Shown piece by piece: positions 9,152 through 18,684 of a stretch of 64,000 bases of DNA; position 1 is the first letter of the stretch; every line of letters starts with the position of its first letter. Both the position numbers and the translations under genes were made by a program. Source of the stretch: Thermoplasma volcanium GSS1. GTDB lineage: Archaea; Thermoplasmatota; Thermoplasmata; Thermoplasmatales; Thermoplasmataceae. The DNA lies in NCBI RefSeq assembly GCF_000011185.1, contig NC_002689.2, forward strand, positions 1,488,001-1,552,000, given 5' to 3'. The notes under the pieces are model-generated. The model ran no database searches and was not told the origin of the DNA. It saw only the letters and a program-made list of their open reading frames with translations.

Positions 9152-9634
9152 ATGAGGATTCTCATCTTTACAGATAGGCCCTTGGACCTTGAATGTGGCA
9201 ATAGAAAGGTGATAATCAGGAAGCACACCAACATGCTTGAGATGGATGCGGATCTATCGTCACTAGACGTCCTTGAAGGGCTTGAATACAAAGAGGCTAG
9301 GATAATCGGAGATAGAGAGCCTTCATTTGCCTTTGCACCATATTCATCTAAGAATGTCGAGATCTTAAGCAGGGAGGAAAGATACTGGGAGGCCCATGAG
9401 GTCGTGGAGGATATGTGGAGATCATTAAATCACCCATCAGGCCTGCAAAAACTCATTTTGCTCTTGGCCTCGCAGATACACTGCCAGATGGGGGATTGCG
9501 CTCACGCTGAGGATCTTTTTATCCGCTACAAAGATTTTCTCGAACAAGTTGGTGTAGAACCCGTTGCAAGCACTTTTACCTATCCCATCACAATACTTTC
9601 ATCGCATGTGGATCTCCTGTCCTTGATTGGTTAA
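9152..9634 (+). CDS. DUF309-domain protein
   Basis: A 160-residue protein. The C-terminal half carries the DUF309 signature ERYWEAHEVVEDMWRSLNHP followed by LILLLASQIHCQMG, a helical domain with a conserved E-A-H-E motif. The front 60 residues are not part of that domain. The molecular function of the family is unknown. It is divergent from the esterase gene with a gap of about 50 bases, which must hold both promoters. Confidence 0.7.
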   Translation: MRILIFTDRPLDLECGNRKVIIRKHTNMLEMDADLSSLDVLEGLEYKEARIIGDREPSFAFAPYSSKNVEILSREERYWEAHEVVEDMWRSLNHPSGLQKLILLLASQIHCQMGDCAHAEDLFIRYKDFLEQVGVEPVASTFTYPITILSSHVDLLSLIG

Positions 9635-9807
9635 TTTGGATCATTGATCGCATACGTTTATTTACAATAACCATTGTAATACTACGTTAATGTCAAGATC
9701 AGCATATCTGTAATATCGTAACTGATCAATGTATGCCAGAAAATATAAGGATTATTCAAACATCAAAGCGAGGTGTCTGAAACGAAAAGAGATACATGGC
9801 TGTAATA

Positions 9808-10425
9808 TTAGTCAAAAGGCTTTTTCCTCAGAATGAATTTGCAGGAGTATGCTCCATCAACCTGCCTATGAGTGTATTCTACGTCAAACCCAGTAGTGTT
9901 TTCAAAAAGCTTTCTTTCAAGTTCGCAAGCGTATCCATCCTTCTGCGCTATCCGAAATATAGGGCAGTTGTATTCTGTGATCTCGTAAATGCCATCTCGC
10001 ACAGAATACTCAGGGAAATAACAGTCATCATACCTCAATTTTACTAGCGTAAGAAACTTCTGATCACTATCTTCTCCACTCATCTGTTTTCTATACTCGA
10101 TTATCTGCTGCGAATACCGCCATTCAAGAAAATTGTCAAGAATCTTTTCGTGTCCATTCTCTGAAAGGAATGAGATTAAGTCCAATAGGATCTTTCCATC
10201 GGAGTTAGTTATTTGTGATGCTCCTATTTCCTTAATTGAGAACTTAAAATATGGCCTTCCCTGCTTTCCCTTGAAGGTCCTGCGTTCAACCACTCCAGTT
10301 GCCTCCAACTTCTCCATATGCCTTAAAACGGCCATGTTTGAAATGCCTAACTCTTTAGCAAGTTCGTCGAGTCGCTTTGGGCCATCTTTTTTTAGCAGGA
10401 TAATTATCTCATTTTCAGTTGACAT
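9808..10425 (-). CDS. SufR-like transcriptional regulator with cysteine-containing sensor domain
   Basis: A 205-residue regulator. The front winged helix (PKRLDELAKELGISNMAVLR, residues 15-34, plus the wing RRTFKGKQGRPYFKFSI) is of the ArsR/DeoR-like type grouped as COG2345. The C-terminal domain holds four cysteines (YDDCY, YNCPI, YACEL, YSCKF) and the segment FENTTGFDVEYTHRQVDG, matching the Fe-S-binding sensor half of SufR-like repressors. I infer an iron-sulfur or redox switch. It faces away from the permease gene at 10611, and its AT-rich upstream region (10430-10500) could be autoregulated. Confidence 0.75.
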   Translation of the reverse strand: MSTENEIIILLKKDGPKRLDELAKELGISNMAVLRHMEKLEATGVVERRTFKGKQGRPYFKFSIKEIGASQITNSDGKILLDLISFLSENGHEKILDNFLEWRYSQQIIEYRKQMSGEDSDQKFLTLVKLRYDDCYFPEYSVRDGIYEITEYNCPIFRIAQKDGYACELERKLFENTTGFDVEYTHRQVDGAYSCKFILRKKPFD

Positions 10426-10610
10426 TTTTTATCATAGATAAAACATATTTAATAGATTTGTAGTTTATAAACTTTATAAATAAGAATATTTAATAAAAAT
10501 CTGCAATTTAGAAACTTATGATTATAATAGAGAAAAAACTGCGCAGAAAAAAGATATTGATAGATGTTGCTAGGACTGATTGCAGGAGTTTTACGGGTTC
10601 TATTTCATTC

Positions 10611-12035
10611 TCATGCATTTTGCACTGAACTCTTTCCCCGATCCTTCATTCTTTCTAACATTGCAATCACTAAGGCTGGCATCACTAAAGAGATAAAAAT
10701 GGCGGAATATCTGAGCTCAGAATATACCCAAGAACATATCATGGCTGTGAAGGAAACAAATGTGAGGACAGAGACTATGAGGTAAAGCTTGCGAAATTCA
10801 AGATCTTTATTCCTGAGAAAAAGCACTATTCCGGTAAGTGAATCCATAGAGAACTCAGCCATAAGAAATACACCTGAAAATGAAAGAAGCACAGAGAAGA
10901 AGCCTTCTATGGATCTTGAGAATATCATAAGGAAATTAACTAATTCGGCCAATGCGGATATTAGGATCAGCCCCACGTAGGGCACAAGCCTTGTTTTACT
11001 TAGGTATCCAAGATAAGACGGCAGCAGGCCCTCTCTGGACATAGCATACCAGGCCCTGCTGAGAATATAGGTCGTCAGCCATAGAGAGCTTGCAGTTGAA
11101 GCTATGACAGCTAGATCCATTACGATTGCATATTTTGGGGCCACGAACATGCCCCACGCATAAAGAGGGTCGACGCTAGATGAAAGGACCTTTATAGGGA
11201 CTTCTGACTGCATCAGCGTCATAGTTACAACGTATATCGTAAAGACTAGGACGAGGCCGATTACTCCTGTCGTTCCGGGCCACCTCTCCCTGTTAACCGA
11301 TTCCTCCGATGCGTACGAATCTATTTCCCATCCATCTAGAACCGTGGCTATTATGGGGAGTGAAGAAAGAAGGTTTACGTATTCATTTCTGGAGGCAATA
11401 GGCGGTATGAACCAACTGATTGACGGCCTGTTAACGACGCTGTCATGAAGAGACATAACTGCAATTACTACGAACATGGCTATAACGGATACCTCAACAG
11501 CCAAGAATAATTCTGTGAGTTTCGCGGTTGGCCTTGCCCCTAAAAGCGATGCTACAAGCGTAACAAAAACCCAGAATGTACCTAATGAGAATATTTCAAC
11601 TGGGTTTGAAAGAGCCGTTTGAGGTATGGCTCCAATGCTGTAAAGCAGATCCCCGGTGTATTCACCGGCCGGAATGACGATTGGCGGAATCGACAGCAGG
11701 TATGCGAGCGTTATTATCCAAGACTGGCCGGAACCATAAACCTTTGATACTGCAATATTTCCCCAGTGGTAGGAGGCACCTGCGTTCGGGTACAGCCTGT
11801 TAAACTTCCGAAAGATAAAGGAGGAGGCAAGCCAGACAGGAAAAACCAAAATTATTGCGGAAATAGAGTGAAATCCAAGGTACATGGCTATTACACCATA
11901 GGACGCTGCTATGCTGAAGGCTGGAGCCACACTTGAGGTGGAGAGGGCGAAGAGGTCAACAAAGCCATGTACGTTAGACTTCAACGTGCCTATTTTGCTC
12001 TCTTTGAAGTGTGAGTTGTTCCTCATTTCTATCAC
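10611..12035 (-). CDS. APC-family amino acid permease
   Basis: A 474-residue membrane protein with about 12 hydrophobic segments. The front half carries the APC superfamily signatures: a broken first helix (VAPAFSIAASYGVIAMYLGF) and NRLYPNAGASYHWG, a GAxYxW-like block typical of amino acid/polyamine/organocation transporters. It likely imports amino acids, fitting the heterotrophic peptide-consuming lifestyle suggested by the neighbouring peptide-binding protein. An alternative start lies three codons in. The gene is divergent from the peptide-binding gene at 12171. Confidence 0.85.
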   Translation of the reverse strand: MIEMRNNSHFKESKIGTLKSNVHGFVDLFALSTSSVAPAFSIAASYGVIAMYLGFHSISAIILVFPVWLASSFIFRKFNRLYPNAGASYHWGNIAVSKVYGSGQSWIITLAYLLSIPPIVIPAGEYTGDLLYSIGAIPQTALSNPVEIFSLGTFWVFVTLVASLLGARPTAKLTELFLAVEVSVIAMFVVIAVMSLHDSVVNRPSISWFIPPIASRNEYVNLLSSLPIIATVLDGWEIDSYASEESVNRERWPGTTGVIGLVLVFTIYVVTMTLMQSEVPIKVLSSSVDPLYAWGMFVAPKYAIVMDLAVIASTASSLWLTTYILSRAWYAMSREGLLPSYLGYLSKTRLVPYVGLILISALAELVNFLMIFSRSIEGFFSVLLSFSGVFLMAEFSMDSLTGIVLFLRNKDLEFRKLYLIVSVLTFVSFTAMICSWVYSELRYSAIFISLVMPALVIAMLERMKDRGKSSVQNA

Positions 12036-12170
12036 TGTTAAATAAACTTCAGTTTAGTAAAGTTAACTTCATATTTAATCCTTGGCTGCAACGTAGCATC
12101 AAAATGTTCTTTCAATGAGGCCATTAAATATGGCGCCGAGAATGAATGCTATGATAAATCATCCCATGCT

Positions 12171-14957
12171 ATGAACAATTTGACAAATGCAATAACGCAA
12201 CATTTTTCAGACGTAATAACACTCCGCACGACGATTAAGATGATTGGCAATTCTCAGCAAAGTGGAGGCAGAAAAAAACTTTTCGCATTAATCACAGCTC
12301 TTGTTATAGTTATTGTCGTACTTGCCGTGCTAGATTTCTATCATCCTGCACCTGCCAGCGCCTCTGCAACTTCTCCCTCGTTCTCCAGCCAAGCTAAAGT
12401 ATGGTCACCGTTTAATATTACAATCAAAACATCGACCGCTTTTTCTAAAATCAACGTGTTTTTCGGGGATGGCACTGAATCCACCATCGACTATAACGGA
12501 TCCAACATAGTCAAAATCGAACACATTTACGAAAGCCCTGGCATAGCCTTTGTATTTTATACAGTAGACTTCCCAGACGGATACATTTATTCTTCTACAG
12601 ATTCTTTGATAAAAGTAACTGTACTGCCCTCTCCTTCCTACATAAACAGCAGAGAATCCCTTGGTGTTATATCTTATAATACCTCCCTGTCATCAAAACC
12701 CGAGGTTCCAGGCGAAGCCATATTCTCACCTGGTTCTCATGTTGCAATAGCTGCAGGTTACCAGAATGAACCAATGAACTCTTCGTACATGATAGTAAAG
12801 CAGGTCGTTGATATAGCCTACGGCCAATTTAAGCCTATTACTATAAATTATCTGTGGAATTCATCGGCTTCTGCTTACGAGGAACCGGTCTATTACTATA
12901 ACGTTACGTTTAATTCACCAGGTCTGTATCCTGTGATCCTGTATACATACACAGCTAAGGTTAATTCAACCACAGGCATTGTATCTGGAAGTTATCAAGT
13001 TTCATCTGTATTCTACGACATAGCCGTATTTTCAAGGGCATCCATAGAGCAATCTTCAACAGTATTTGTATATCTATCGGCTGCAGTTGGAGGGCCAACT
13101 TCGCTTGATCCGGATGTAGACTATGGTGTAAACGGATACCAGATAACACTAAATACACTTCAGACCTTAGTAACATGGAACGGATCATCTTCAACTACAT
13201 TCGTCCCGCAGCTCGCTTCTCAGCTCCCATCAACAACTAACGGCGGCATAAATACGAATTACAAGAATTACACTGTGCACGCCCCATGGGGAATTAGCTA
13301 CACAGTTCACATAAAGCCCTATGAAAACTACACTTTCCACATAAGGTCTAACGCTACATGGCAGAACGGGCAGCCTGTAACAGCATGGGATGTTGAGTAT
13401 TCAATAGCCAGGTCGCTGCTATTTGTAGATGGATCGCCAAGTACTCCCGGATGGATAAGGGCCCAGTACCTGCTTCCTGGAAACTATTATACCTCTAACA
13501 CGTTCTGGAACATAACCCAGAACATTACTGTAAATAATGCAACTAACAATATAACGTTCCACTTCCAGGAACCATTGAGCCCGGTTCTTGTATTCAATAT
13601 ATTCGCTGCTATAGGAGGTGAAATACTTGATCCGCAGTGGCTACAGGAGCATGGTGCTGGGATACCTTGGTCACCGGAGGGTTTCAAAGAGTATCAGACT
13701 GAGGGGAACGCTGGTTCTTACGATGAATACGTTGAGCATAACGTCTTTGCAGACGGGCCGTACGAAATAGCTTACCAAGTTCCAAGCAGTACTATAGTGC
13801 TAATTAAAAATCCATACTTTAGCCCACCTGGGCCATGGTATCCAGCTCCAAAGATAGGGGAAATAATCATAGAATATATATCGAGTACTTCTACACGCGT
13901 ACTTGCGATGAAATCGCAGCACGCGTCTGCAATATCGATACCAACCTCCTATTGGTCCGAGGTCGAATCACTTGAAAAACAAGGGATTGCGAAAGTCTAT
14001 CCATTTAATATGCTCGGGATCTATTATTACGCTTTTAATTTCAACATAAACTCATCAATATTGGATATATATTACCACGGTGCAAATGTCCCTGAATATC
14101 TCTTCACAAGCCTCAACGCAAGGAGGGCCTTTGCCTATGCATACCCATACCAGCAGTACCTGGACTACGATGTAGGCAATGCAATATACAACATTACATT
14201 TGGCGAAAGGTATGCCGGTGTGCTCGCAAAAGGCATGTTGGGCTATCAATCAATAGGTGAATTAAACAATACAACTACAGGAGTGCCATACTTTAGCCTT
14301 TCCATCGCAGCAAGGTATTGGTCTCACGTTAACCTGTCTAAGTACGGTATTACCGAAAGTAGTGGAAAATATTTATTTGACGGCAAGCCGCTCGTAATAC
14401 CAATATTCGTATTTGCTGGTGATAGCGTAGACCTGGCAGGAGCTACACTCTGGGGGCAATACCTTTCAGAAATTATCCAAGGAGCTTCATTCCCAGTTAT
14501 ACCAGTAAGTGACAGTGAATTTTCAGGCTTTCTTGTCAACGGCCAGAATCCTATGCCGATATATCTTGCTACTTGGTTCCCAGACTATCCGTATCCATCA
14601 GACTATTTATACTCGTTAGCATATCCTTCCAATGGTACATTTATACCTGGATCAAACTCATTCATACCTCAGACTTTCTTAACTACCGGACACATGAACC
14701 AATACAGAAACGTTACACTTATGGAGACGTACTATGAAGAAGCTTTCTCGGCCACTAACTTAACTATAGCGATAAACTACTACCATAAGATGAACGAAAT
14801 GCTAGTAAACATGACCGAATTGGTTTACGTACAACAGGTCAACGGGTTCTGGGTGGTCTCTCCGAACCTTAACTCAACTGCTATAACACGCTATCAAGAA
14901 AACGTAATGTTTGCAAGTGGCGGCGATTTACTTTTCAACTATCTTTATTTCTCATAA
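12171..14957 (+). CDS. Extracellular peptide-binding protein (SBP_bac_5) with PKD-like front domain
   Basis: A 928-residue secreted binding protein of the DppA/OppA type. A single hydrophobic anchor lies at about residues 37-54. A Ser/Ala linker and a PKD-like beta domain follow (KINVFFGDGTESTIDYNGSN...IVKIEHIYESPG, about 85-130). A long Thr/Asn/Tyr-rich solute-binding domain of SBP family 5 runs from about 300 onward (FHIRSNATWQNGQPVTAWDV is the diagnostic block). Many N-x-S/T sequons fit heavy surface glycosylation. The ATG at 12240 is an alternative start. A TATA-like TTAAATAT at 12125-12132 would suit a leaderless start at 12171. The ABC permease genes are not in the window. Anchored in the membrane and acting outside the cell in peptide uptake. 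Confidence 0.85.
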   Translation: MNNLTNAITQHFSDVITLRTTIKMIGNSQQSGGRKKLFALITALVIVIVVLAVLDFYHPAPASASATSPSFSSQAKVWSPFNITIKTSTAFSKINVFFGDGTESTIDYNGSNIVKIEHIYESPGIAFVFYTVDFPDGYIYSSTDSLIKVTVLPSPSYINSRESLGVISYNTSLSSKPEVPGEAIFSPGSHVAIAAGYQNEPMNSSYMIVKQVVDIAYGQFKPITINYLWNSSASAYEEPVYYYNVTFNSPGLYPVILYTYTAKVNSTTGIVSGSYQVSSVFYDIAVFSRASIEQSSTVFVYLSAAVGGPTSLDPDVDYGVNGYQITLNTLQTLVTWNGSSSTTFVPQLASQLPSTTNGGINTNYKNYTVHAPWGISYTVHIKPYENYTFHIRSNATWQNGQPVTAWDVEYSIARSLLFVDGSPSTPGWIRAQYLLPGNYYTSNTFWNITQNITVNNATNNITFHFQEPLSPVLVFNIFAAIGGEILDPQWLQEHGAGIPWSPEGFKEYQTEGNAGSYDEYVEHNVFADGPYEIAYQVPSSTIVLIKNPYFSPPGPWYPAPKIGEIIIEYISSTSTRVLAMKSQHASAISIPTSYWSEVESLEKQGIAKVYPFNMLGIYYYAFNFNINSSILDIYYHGANVPEYLFTSLNARRAFAYAYPYQQYLDYDVGNAIYNITFGERYAGVLAKGMLGYQSIGELNNTTTGVPYFSLSIAARYWSHVNLSKYGITESSGKYLFDGKPLVIPIFVFAGDSVDLAGATLWGQYLSEIIQGASFPVIPVSDSEFSGFLVNGQNPMPIYLATWFPDYPYPSDYLYSLAYPSNGTFIPGSNSFIPQTFLTTGHMNQYRNVTLMETYYEEAFSATNLTIAINYYHKMNEMLVNMTELVYVQQVNGFWVVSPNLNSTAITRYQENVMFASGGDLLFNYLYFS

Positions 14958-15013
14958 AATTAATTAAAAAAAGTATTATAATTTTTATATTAGTTACACG
15001 GAATTCACTCGTT

Positions 15014-16393
15014 TTACTCTACATTTTCATTCGAAGGGGCAATTGCAGTCTTCTTTGTTCGTGCATAGGAAACAAGAGGTATCAATGCCAAAACCGAGAG
15101 TGATGCTACCATCATCAAATAGAAGGATGTTGCGCTGTATAGGTTTATCCCCGAAGCAGTTATTATAATAGAGGAAGACTTTACACTGGAAAAGGCCGAA
15201 ACGAATAGTGGAAAGATCGATATGCCAATTATCAGAGACATGTTCCTGAGTGTGAACAATGAGCTGTTTGCTATTCCTCTGAATTTTGGCCCAGCAGCAT
15301 CTACCACCATTGTTGTAGACGGGGCCCAAAACATAGACCCGCCGAATCCAGCTATGAACAGGTAGACAGGTATAAGCTTCATCGTGTAGGCAGCCATAAA
15401 TATTCCAAAAGCCTGCATGACCAAGCCTGCACCCAGCAAAAGAGGGCCACGCCCAGTACGGTCGTAGAGCATGCCGCTAAGCGGGTTGGAAATCATAGAT
15501 GCAAGCGGATACGTAAAGAGGAAAAGCGCAGCAGTCAGTGAGCTGTAATGCAGTGATATTTGAAGGTACATGCTTAGAGCGTATAGGACGCCAAAGAATG
15601 ATAAAGCCTGGAGGGTTGAAGCTATGGATATCCTAACATAGTTCTTGTTATGCAAGAGCTCTGAAGGTATGATTGAGGATCTTCTTTGTGTGATTATAAA
15701 TATTGGAAACATTATTGCAGCTGCAGCCAGGTAATAGAAGTTTATGAAAGATATGCCTATTGTCAAGGGGATCAGGAAGGCACTCAATCCTAAGAGCGGA
15801 ATTGGATTAAATCTCTTTGCACGTTCCTTCTGGTACTTTGGTATCCTTATTAAGCCAAGGGCGAATGCCACCACACCTATGGGCACGTTTATAAGGAACA
15901 CGTATCGCCAATCGTAGAGAACAAGGTATCCTCCTAATACTGGGCCAACCAAAGTCCCTATGGCCCAAGAAATTGAATTTATTCCCACTGCCTTCCCCCT
16001 TTCCTGAGGCGGAAAGGCATCCAAAAGGATTGGTATACCCACTGCACTTAGGAAACCCGCACCGATACCTTCAACAAAACGGAATATTATTGCAATAATT
16101 ATTGTCGGCGAAACAGCAATTATTAAAGAGGAAAAACCAAATATAAGGAAGCCTGCCAAATATAAAGCCTTCTTTCCTACCTTCCTCATTATGTCACTGC
16201 TGGGTATCATAAATACTGTTGACGATAATATGTAAGACACCACTATCCAGGATAGGGAGGAAACATTTGCAGAGAAATAGCTCCCCATGCTAGGAAGAGC
16301 CAGGAACACTATAGTCGAGTCTATAGCCGCCATTAGGGATCCCAGTGTTGTAATAGATAATACAAAATATTTTCTGTTGTAATTTTGAATCAT
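15014..16393 (-). CDS. MFS drug-efflux-type transporter (DHA2-like)
   Basis: A 459-residue membrane protein with about 14 hydrophobic stretches. Early motifs include AAIDSTIVFLALPSMGSYF, the D-x-T/I-V-x-x-A-L-P pattern of the DHA2 multidrug group. Then come RFVEGIGAGFLSAVGIPILL and SWAIGTLVGPVLGGYLV, which contains motif C (G-x-x-x-G-P-x-x-G-G) of drug/H+ antiporters. It probably exports organic compounds using the proton gradient. Convergent with the peptide-binding gene. Confidence 0.85.
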   Translation of the reverse strand: MIQNYNRKYFVLSITTLGSLMAAIDSTIVFLALPSMGSYFSANVSSLSWIVVSYILSSTVFMIPSSDIMRKVGKKALYLAGFLIFGFSSLIIAVSPTIIIAIIFRFVEGIGAGFLSAVGIPILLDAFPPQERGKAVGINSISWAIGTLVGPVLGGYLVLYDWRYVFLINVPIGVVAFALGLIRIPKYQKERAKRFNPIPLLGLSAFLIPLTIGISFINFYYLAAAAIMFPIFIITQRRSSIIPSELLHNKNYVRISIASTLQALSFFGVLYALSMYLQISLHYSSLTAALFLFTYPLASMISNPLSGMLYDRTGRGPLLLGAGLVMQAFGIFMAAYTMKLIPVYLFIAGFGGSMFWAPSTTMVVDAAGPKFRGIANSSLFTLRNMSLIIGISIFPLFVSAFSSVKSSSIIITASGINLYSATSFYLMMVASLSVLALIPLVSYARTKKTAIAPSNENVE

Positions 16394-16498
16394 TATAAAT
16401 TAGGTATTGCCTCTAAAGATATATATTTTACCTCTAAAGTTTATTCCGTGCTTGCAATAAAAAATAAGAGTGTACAAGATGCCCGTGCTTTTTCTATC

Positions 16499-17227
16499 TC
16501 ACTGTACCTCTATAGATTTAGTCGTAAATGAAGTAGGTGCAGTGAACTGTATTATTGCCGGAGTTCCTGTTTCCGGCGTTACCTGCCCCGAGACTACTGA
16601 ATCCTGTGTTATGTTCGATCCAAAGGTGTTCGTTACGTTAATTATTATGGCAGCTGAATCGCCAACCGACAGCACAGGGTAATGCCTGGTAAGTGAATGT
16701 GATGGGTCAAAGTTAACTATAACTCCAAAGCTGGTCGGATTCCTATTCTTCGCTGAAAGTTCAGACCACACTGGAAGCGAGAACAGATTCGCTGAACCTG
16801 AACCCGCTATGTCCGCAAATACGCTTGAATTGTAAACTAATACCGCCGTAACGCCTCCTACTGTAAGCGTTACGGTTGTGTTGGCAAGGTCGACCGGCGT
16901 ACCACCAGAGCTTATTGACACGAAGATAGCGAGATACGATATCCCACCGCTCTCTGGCGGAGATGCATTGTCATAGCCTATTATCTGATTTATAATAACG
17001 CCGGTCGACACCTGCTGTATGGTAGTAGTTCCGGTGCTAGATGCTTTCTGCTGCAGGATCCCTGCTGTGTGTATGAGCACGGACGCAGCAACAGCAGCAA
17101 CTAAAATCATCGCGATAAAGACGATTAATACGCCTATACCTGATTCGGCTTTCGAATCATCCGTCTTGAATATTCTCTTTATGCTATTTAGTAATTTTAG
17201 TATGGGCATCTTCTTCACTATATACAT
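16499..17227 (-). CDS. flaB: Archaellin (archaeal flagellin)
   Basis: Structural subunit of the archaellum filament. After a short basic leader the mature N-terminus reads AESGIGVLIVFIAMILVAAV followed by AASVLIHTAGILQQKA, almost the canonical archaellin helix. The class III signal peptide is expected to be cut after the lysine in DDSK. The rest is a beta-rich, Thr/Ser-rich outer domain with N-glycosylation sequons. Candidate starts are 17239, 17227 and 17209. I prefer 17227, because a TATA-like TTAAATAC (17249-17256) places transcription initiation there. No other archaellum gene is nearby, so this is a detached filament gene. Confidence 0.9.
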   Translation of the reverse strand: MYIVKKMPILKLLNSIKRIFKTDDSKAESGIGVLIVFIAMILVAAVAASVLIHTAGILQQKASSTGTTTIQQVSTGVIINQIIGYDNASPPESGGISYLAIFVSISSGGTPVDLANTTVTLTVGGVTAVLVYNSSVFADIAGSGSANLFSLPVWSELSAKNRNPTSFGVIVNFDPSHSLTRHYPVLSVGDSAAIIINVTNTFGSNITQDSVVSGQVTPETGTPAIIQFTAPTSFTTKSIEVQ

Positions 17228-17248
17228 ATGTATGTTCATCGATCTGTA

Positions 17249-17256
17249 TTTAATGA
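17249..17256 (-). promoter_or_regulatory. TATA-like element of the archaellin gene
   Basis: TTAAATAC on the minus strand, centred about 25 bases before the ATG at 17227, predicts a leaderless archaellin message. Confidence 0.5.
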
Positions 17257-17359
17257 TTCACGATTGGATTGCGAAATTTAACGAAGCCCACCTGTTGATA
17301 CCCTGATTCCTACATAACATCGTGCGAAAAACCAGCTTATCTAGATTTCGGTTGGATTT

Positions 17360-18196
17360 ATGATAGTAATGCTAAACAGCGAGGATAGGAAGTTCATAAT
17401 TGATAGTGTGAAAAGGGGATACAAGGTGTCTGAACTTGCAAAAATGTTTAACGTTACACCAAGGAGGATACAGCAGATACTTCACGAAAGCGCTAGCCCA
17501 GATAGCGAAAAAGACTCTGAACTTACAGAAGACGAAAAACGTTTCATAGATGAACTCTGGGACAAGTACAAGATCGGATCGAGGACTATATACTACCTTC
17601 TGAGGAGCAAGGGCATGAACGTCTCCTATTATAGGATCTACAACTATATGAAGTTCAAGAGGATGGTGCATATGAAAGCGGATGCACTAATCATAAACGG
17701 CAAAGAAGCGGACCCACCGCTTACTACCGTGCTGATGGATTACCACCAAAAGAACCTTAACGATCCATACGCAATTTTTTGCGTAGACATGACGACAAAA
17801 AAAATACTTTCATATGCGGAATCACTTAAGATCACAAGCGATGTCGTGAGCAAAGTTATCGATAACCTCTACACGGGCAATGTAAAGATTAAGCATCTTA
17901 TGATAAGGAGCGGCGTGTTGAGCTTGATATACAATACCAGCTATGTGTCATATCGAATAAGGAGAAAAGGTATACAGGATGTTGTAACGGATAAGAACGG
18001 ATCCAAGGTACACCTGTCACTATCGAAACTCTGGCAGAATTATGATAGATATAGATGGACTTTTCAAAGCATAGATGATTTCGTTCATTGGTACAATGAG
18101 AGGCCCGTTACAAGGTTCGAAGACAGGATAGCATCTCCAGGACAGATATTCGAAGAATATATCAGAAAGTTTGAGATGCAAAGAGGAGAAGATTGA
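17360..18196 (+). CDS. Domesticated DDE transposase-like protein, active site broken
   Basis: A 278-residue protein with the layout of an IS481/IS3-type integrase: a front helix-turn-helix (YKVSELAKMFNVTPRRIQQI, about residues 20-39), a second DNA-binding helix set (about 57-105), then an RNase H-like core. The core keeps DYHQ and FCVDMTTKKI, and ends with FVHWYNERPVTRFEDRIASP as in active enzymes. The block that should read like DNGxEF is replaced by MIRSGVLSLIYNTS, so a metal-binding aspartate is missing. The frame is intact, has no visible inverted repeats around it, and is coupled by a 4-base overlap to the next gene. I infer a host protein, perhaps a DNA-binding regulator. An alternative ATG lies three codons in. 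Confidence 0.65.
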   Translation: MIVMLNSEDRKFIIDSVKRGYKVSELAKMFNVTPRRIQQILHESASPDSEKDSELTEDEKRFIDELWDKYKIGSRTIYYLLRSKGMNVSYYRIYNYMKFKRMVHMKADALIINGKEADPPLTTVLMDYHQKNLNDPYAIFCVDMTTKKILSYAESLKITSDVVSKVIDNLYTGNVKIKHLMIRSGVLSLIYNTSYVSYRIRRKGIQDVVTDKNGSKVHLSLSKLWQNYDRYRWTFQSIDDFVHWYNERPVTRFEDRIASPGQIFEEYIRKFEMQRGED

Positions 18197-18684
18197 AATG
18201 CCTAATAATGGCTGGCGGGCTTGGCACAAGGTTCGGTGAGCCGGAAAAGGCCCTTGTGAAGGCATCTGGAAAACCTTTGATCGGTCGGCTGATAGATGAA
18301 GCGAGAAATATTTGTGATGAGATTTTCGTTTCTATAGATCCTTCGATGGTGAATATTAAAAATTTCCTTGGGACCGTTGGCGTAAACATTATTGCAAAAA
18401 ATAGGGAAGGGTACGTAATAGACCTAAATTTTTCCTTAAATTCAATAAATACCTATCCTATCTTAGTCCTCTCAGCGGATCTTTACTTTAAAGATCCCTC
18501 CATATTAAGAAAATTCACGGATATGGCTATGGGAAGGACAGAAGATATCATCACGTTTACACTGCACGGAAATCCTATTGGCATTTCGTTGTTCAAGAAG
18601 CCGGAAGGCGATTTTACCAACATAGATTTTGATGATGGCGTCGTAAACGTGAATACGATTGATGACCTTAAGAAGATTCAATAA
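18193..18684 (+). CDS. cobY: GTP:adenosylcobinamide-phosphate guanylyltransferase-like (CobY/MobA type)
   Basis: A 163-residue nucleotidyltransferase. The front motif KCLIMAGGLGTRFGEPEKAL is the nucleotide-binding loop of the MobA/CobY family, followed by LSADLYF, a likely metal-binding aspartate site. The size (about 160-200) suits archaeal CobY, which transfers GMP to adenosylcobinamide phosphate in cobamide salvage; MobA-type molybdopterin guanylyltransferase is the alternative. The start is TTG in an overlapping TTGA, preceded by AGAGGAG. The convergent neighbour is a FecE/BtuD-like ABC ATPase, which gives weak support to a cobamide role. Confidence 0.6.
   Translation: MKCLIMAGGLGTRFGEPEKALVKASGKPLIGRLIDEARNICDEIFVSIDPSMVNIKNFLGTVGVNIIAKNREGYVIDLNFSLNSINTYPILVLSADLYFKDPSILRKFTDMAMGRTEDIITFTLHGNPIGISLFKKPEGDFTNIDFDDGVVNVNTIDDLKKIQ

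Noticed and set aside
9796-10441. Plus-strand ORFs over the SufR-like regulator
   Set aside because: They are mirror frames of a well-supported gene.
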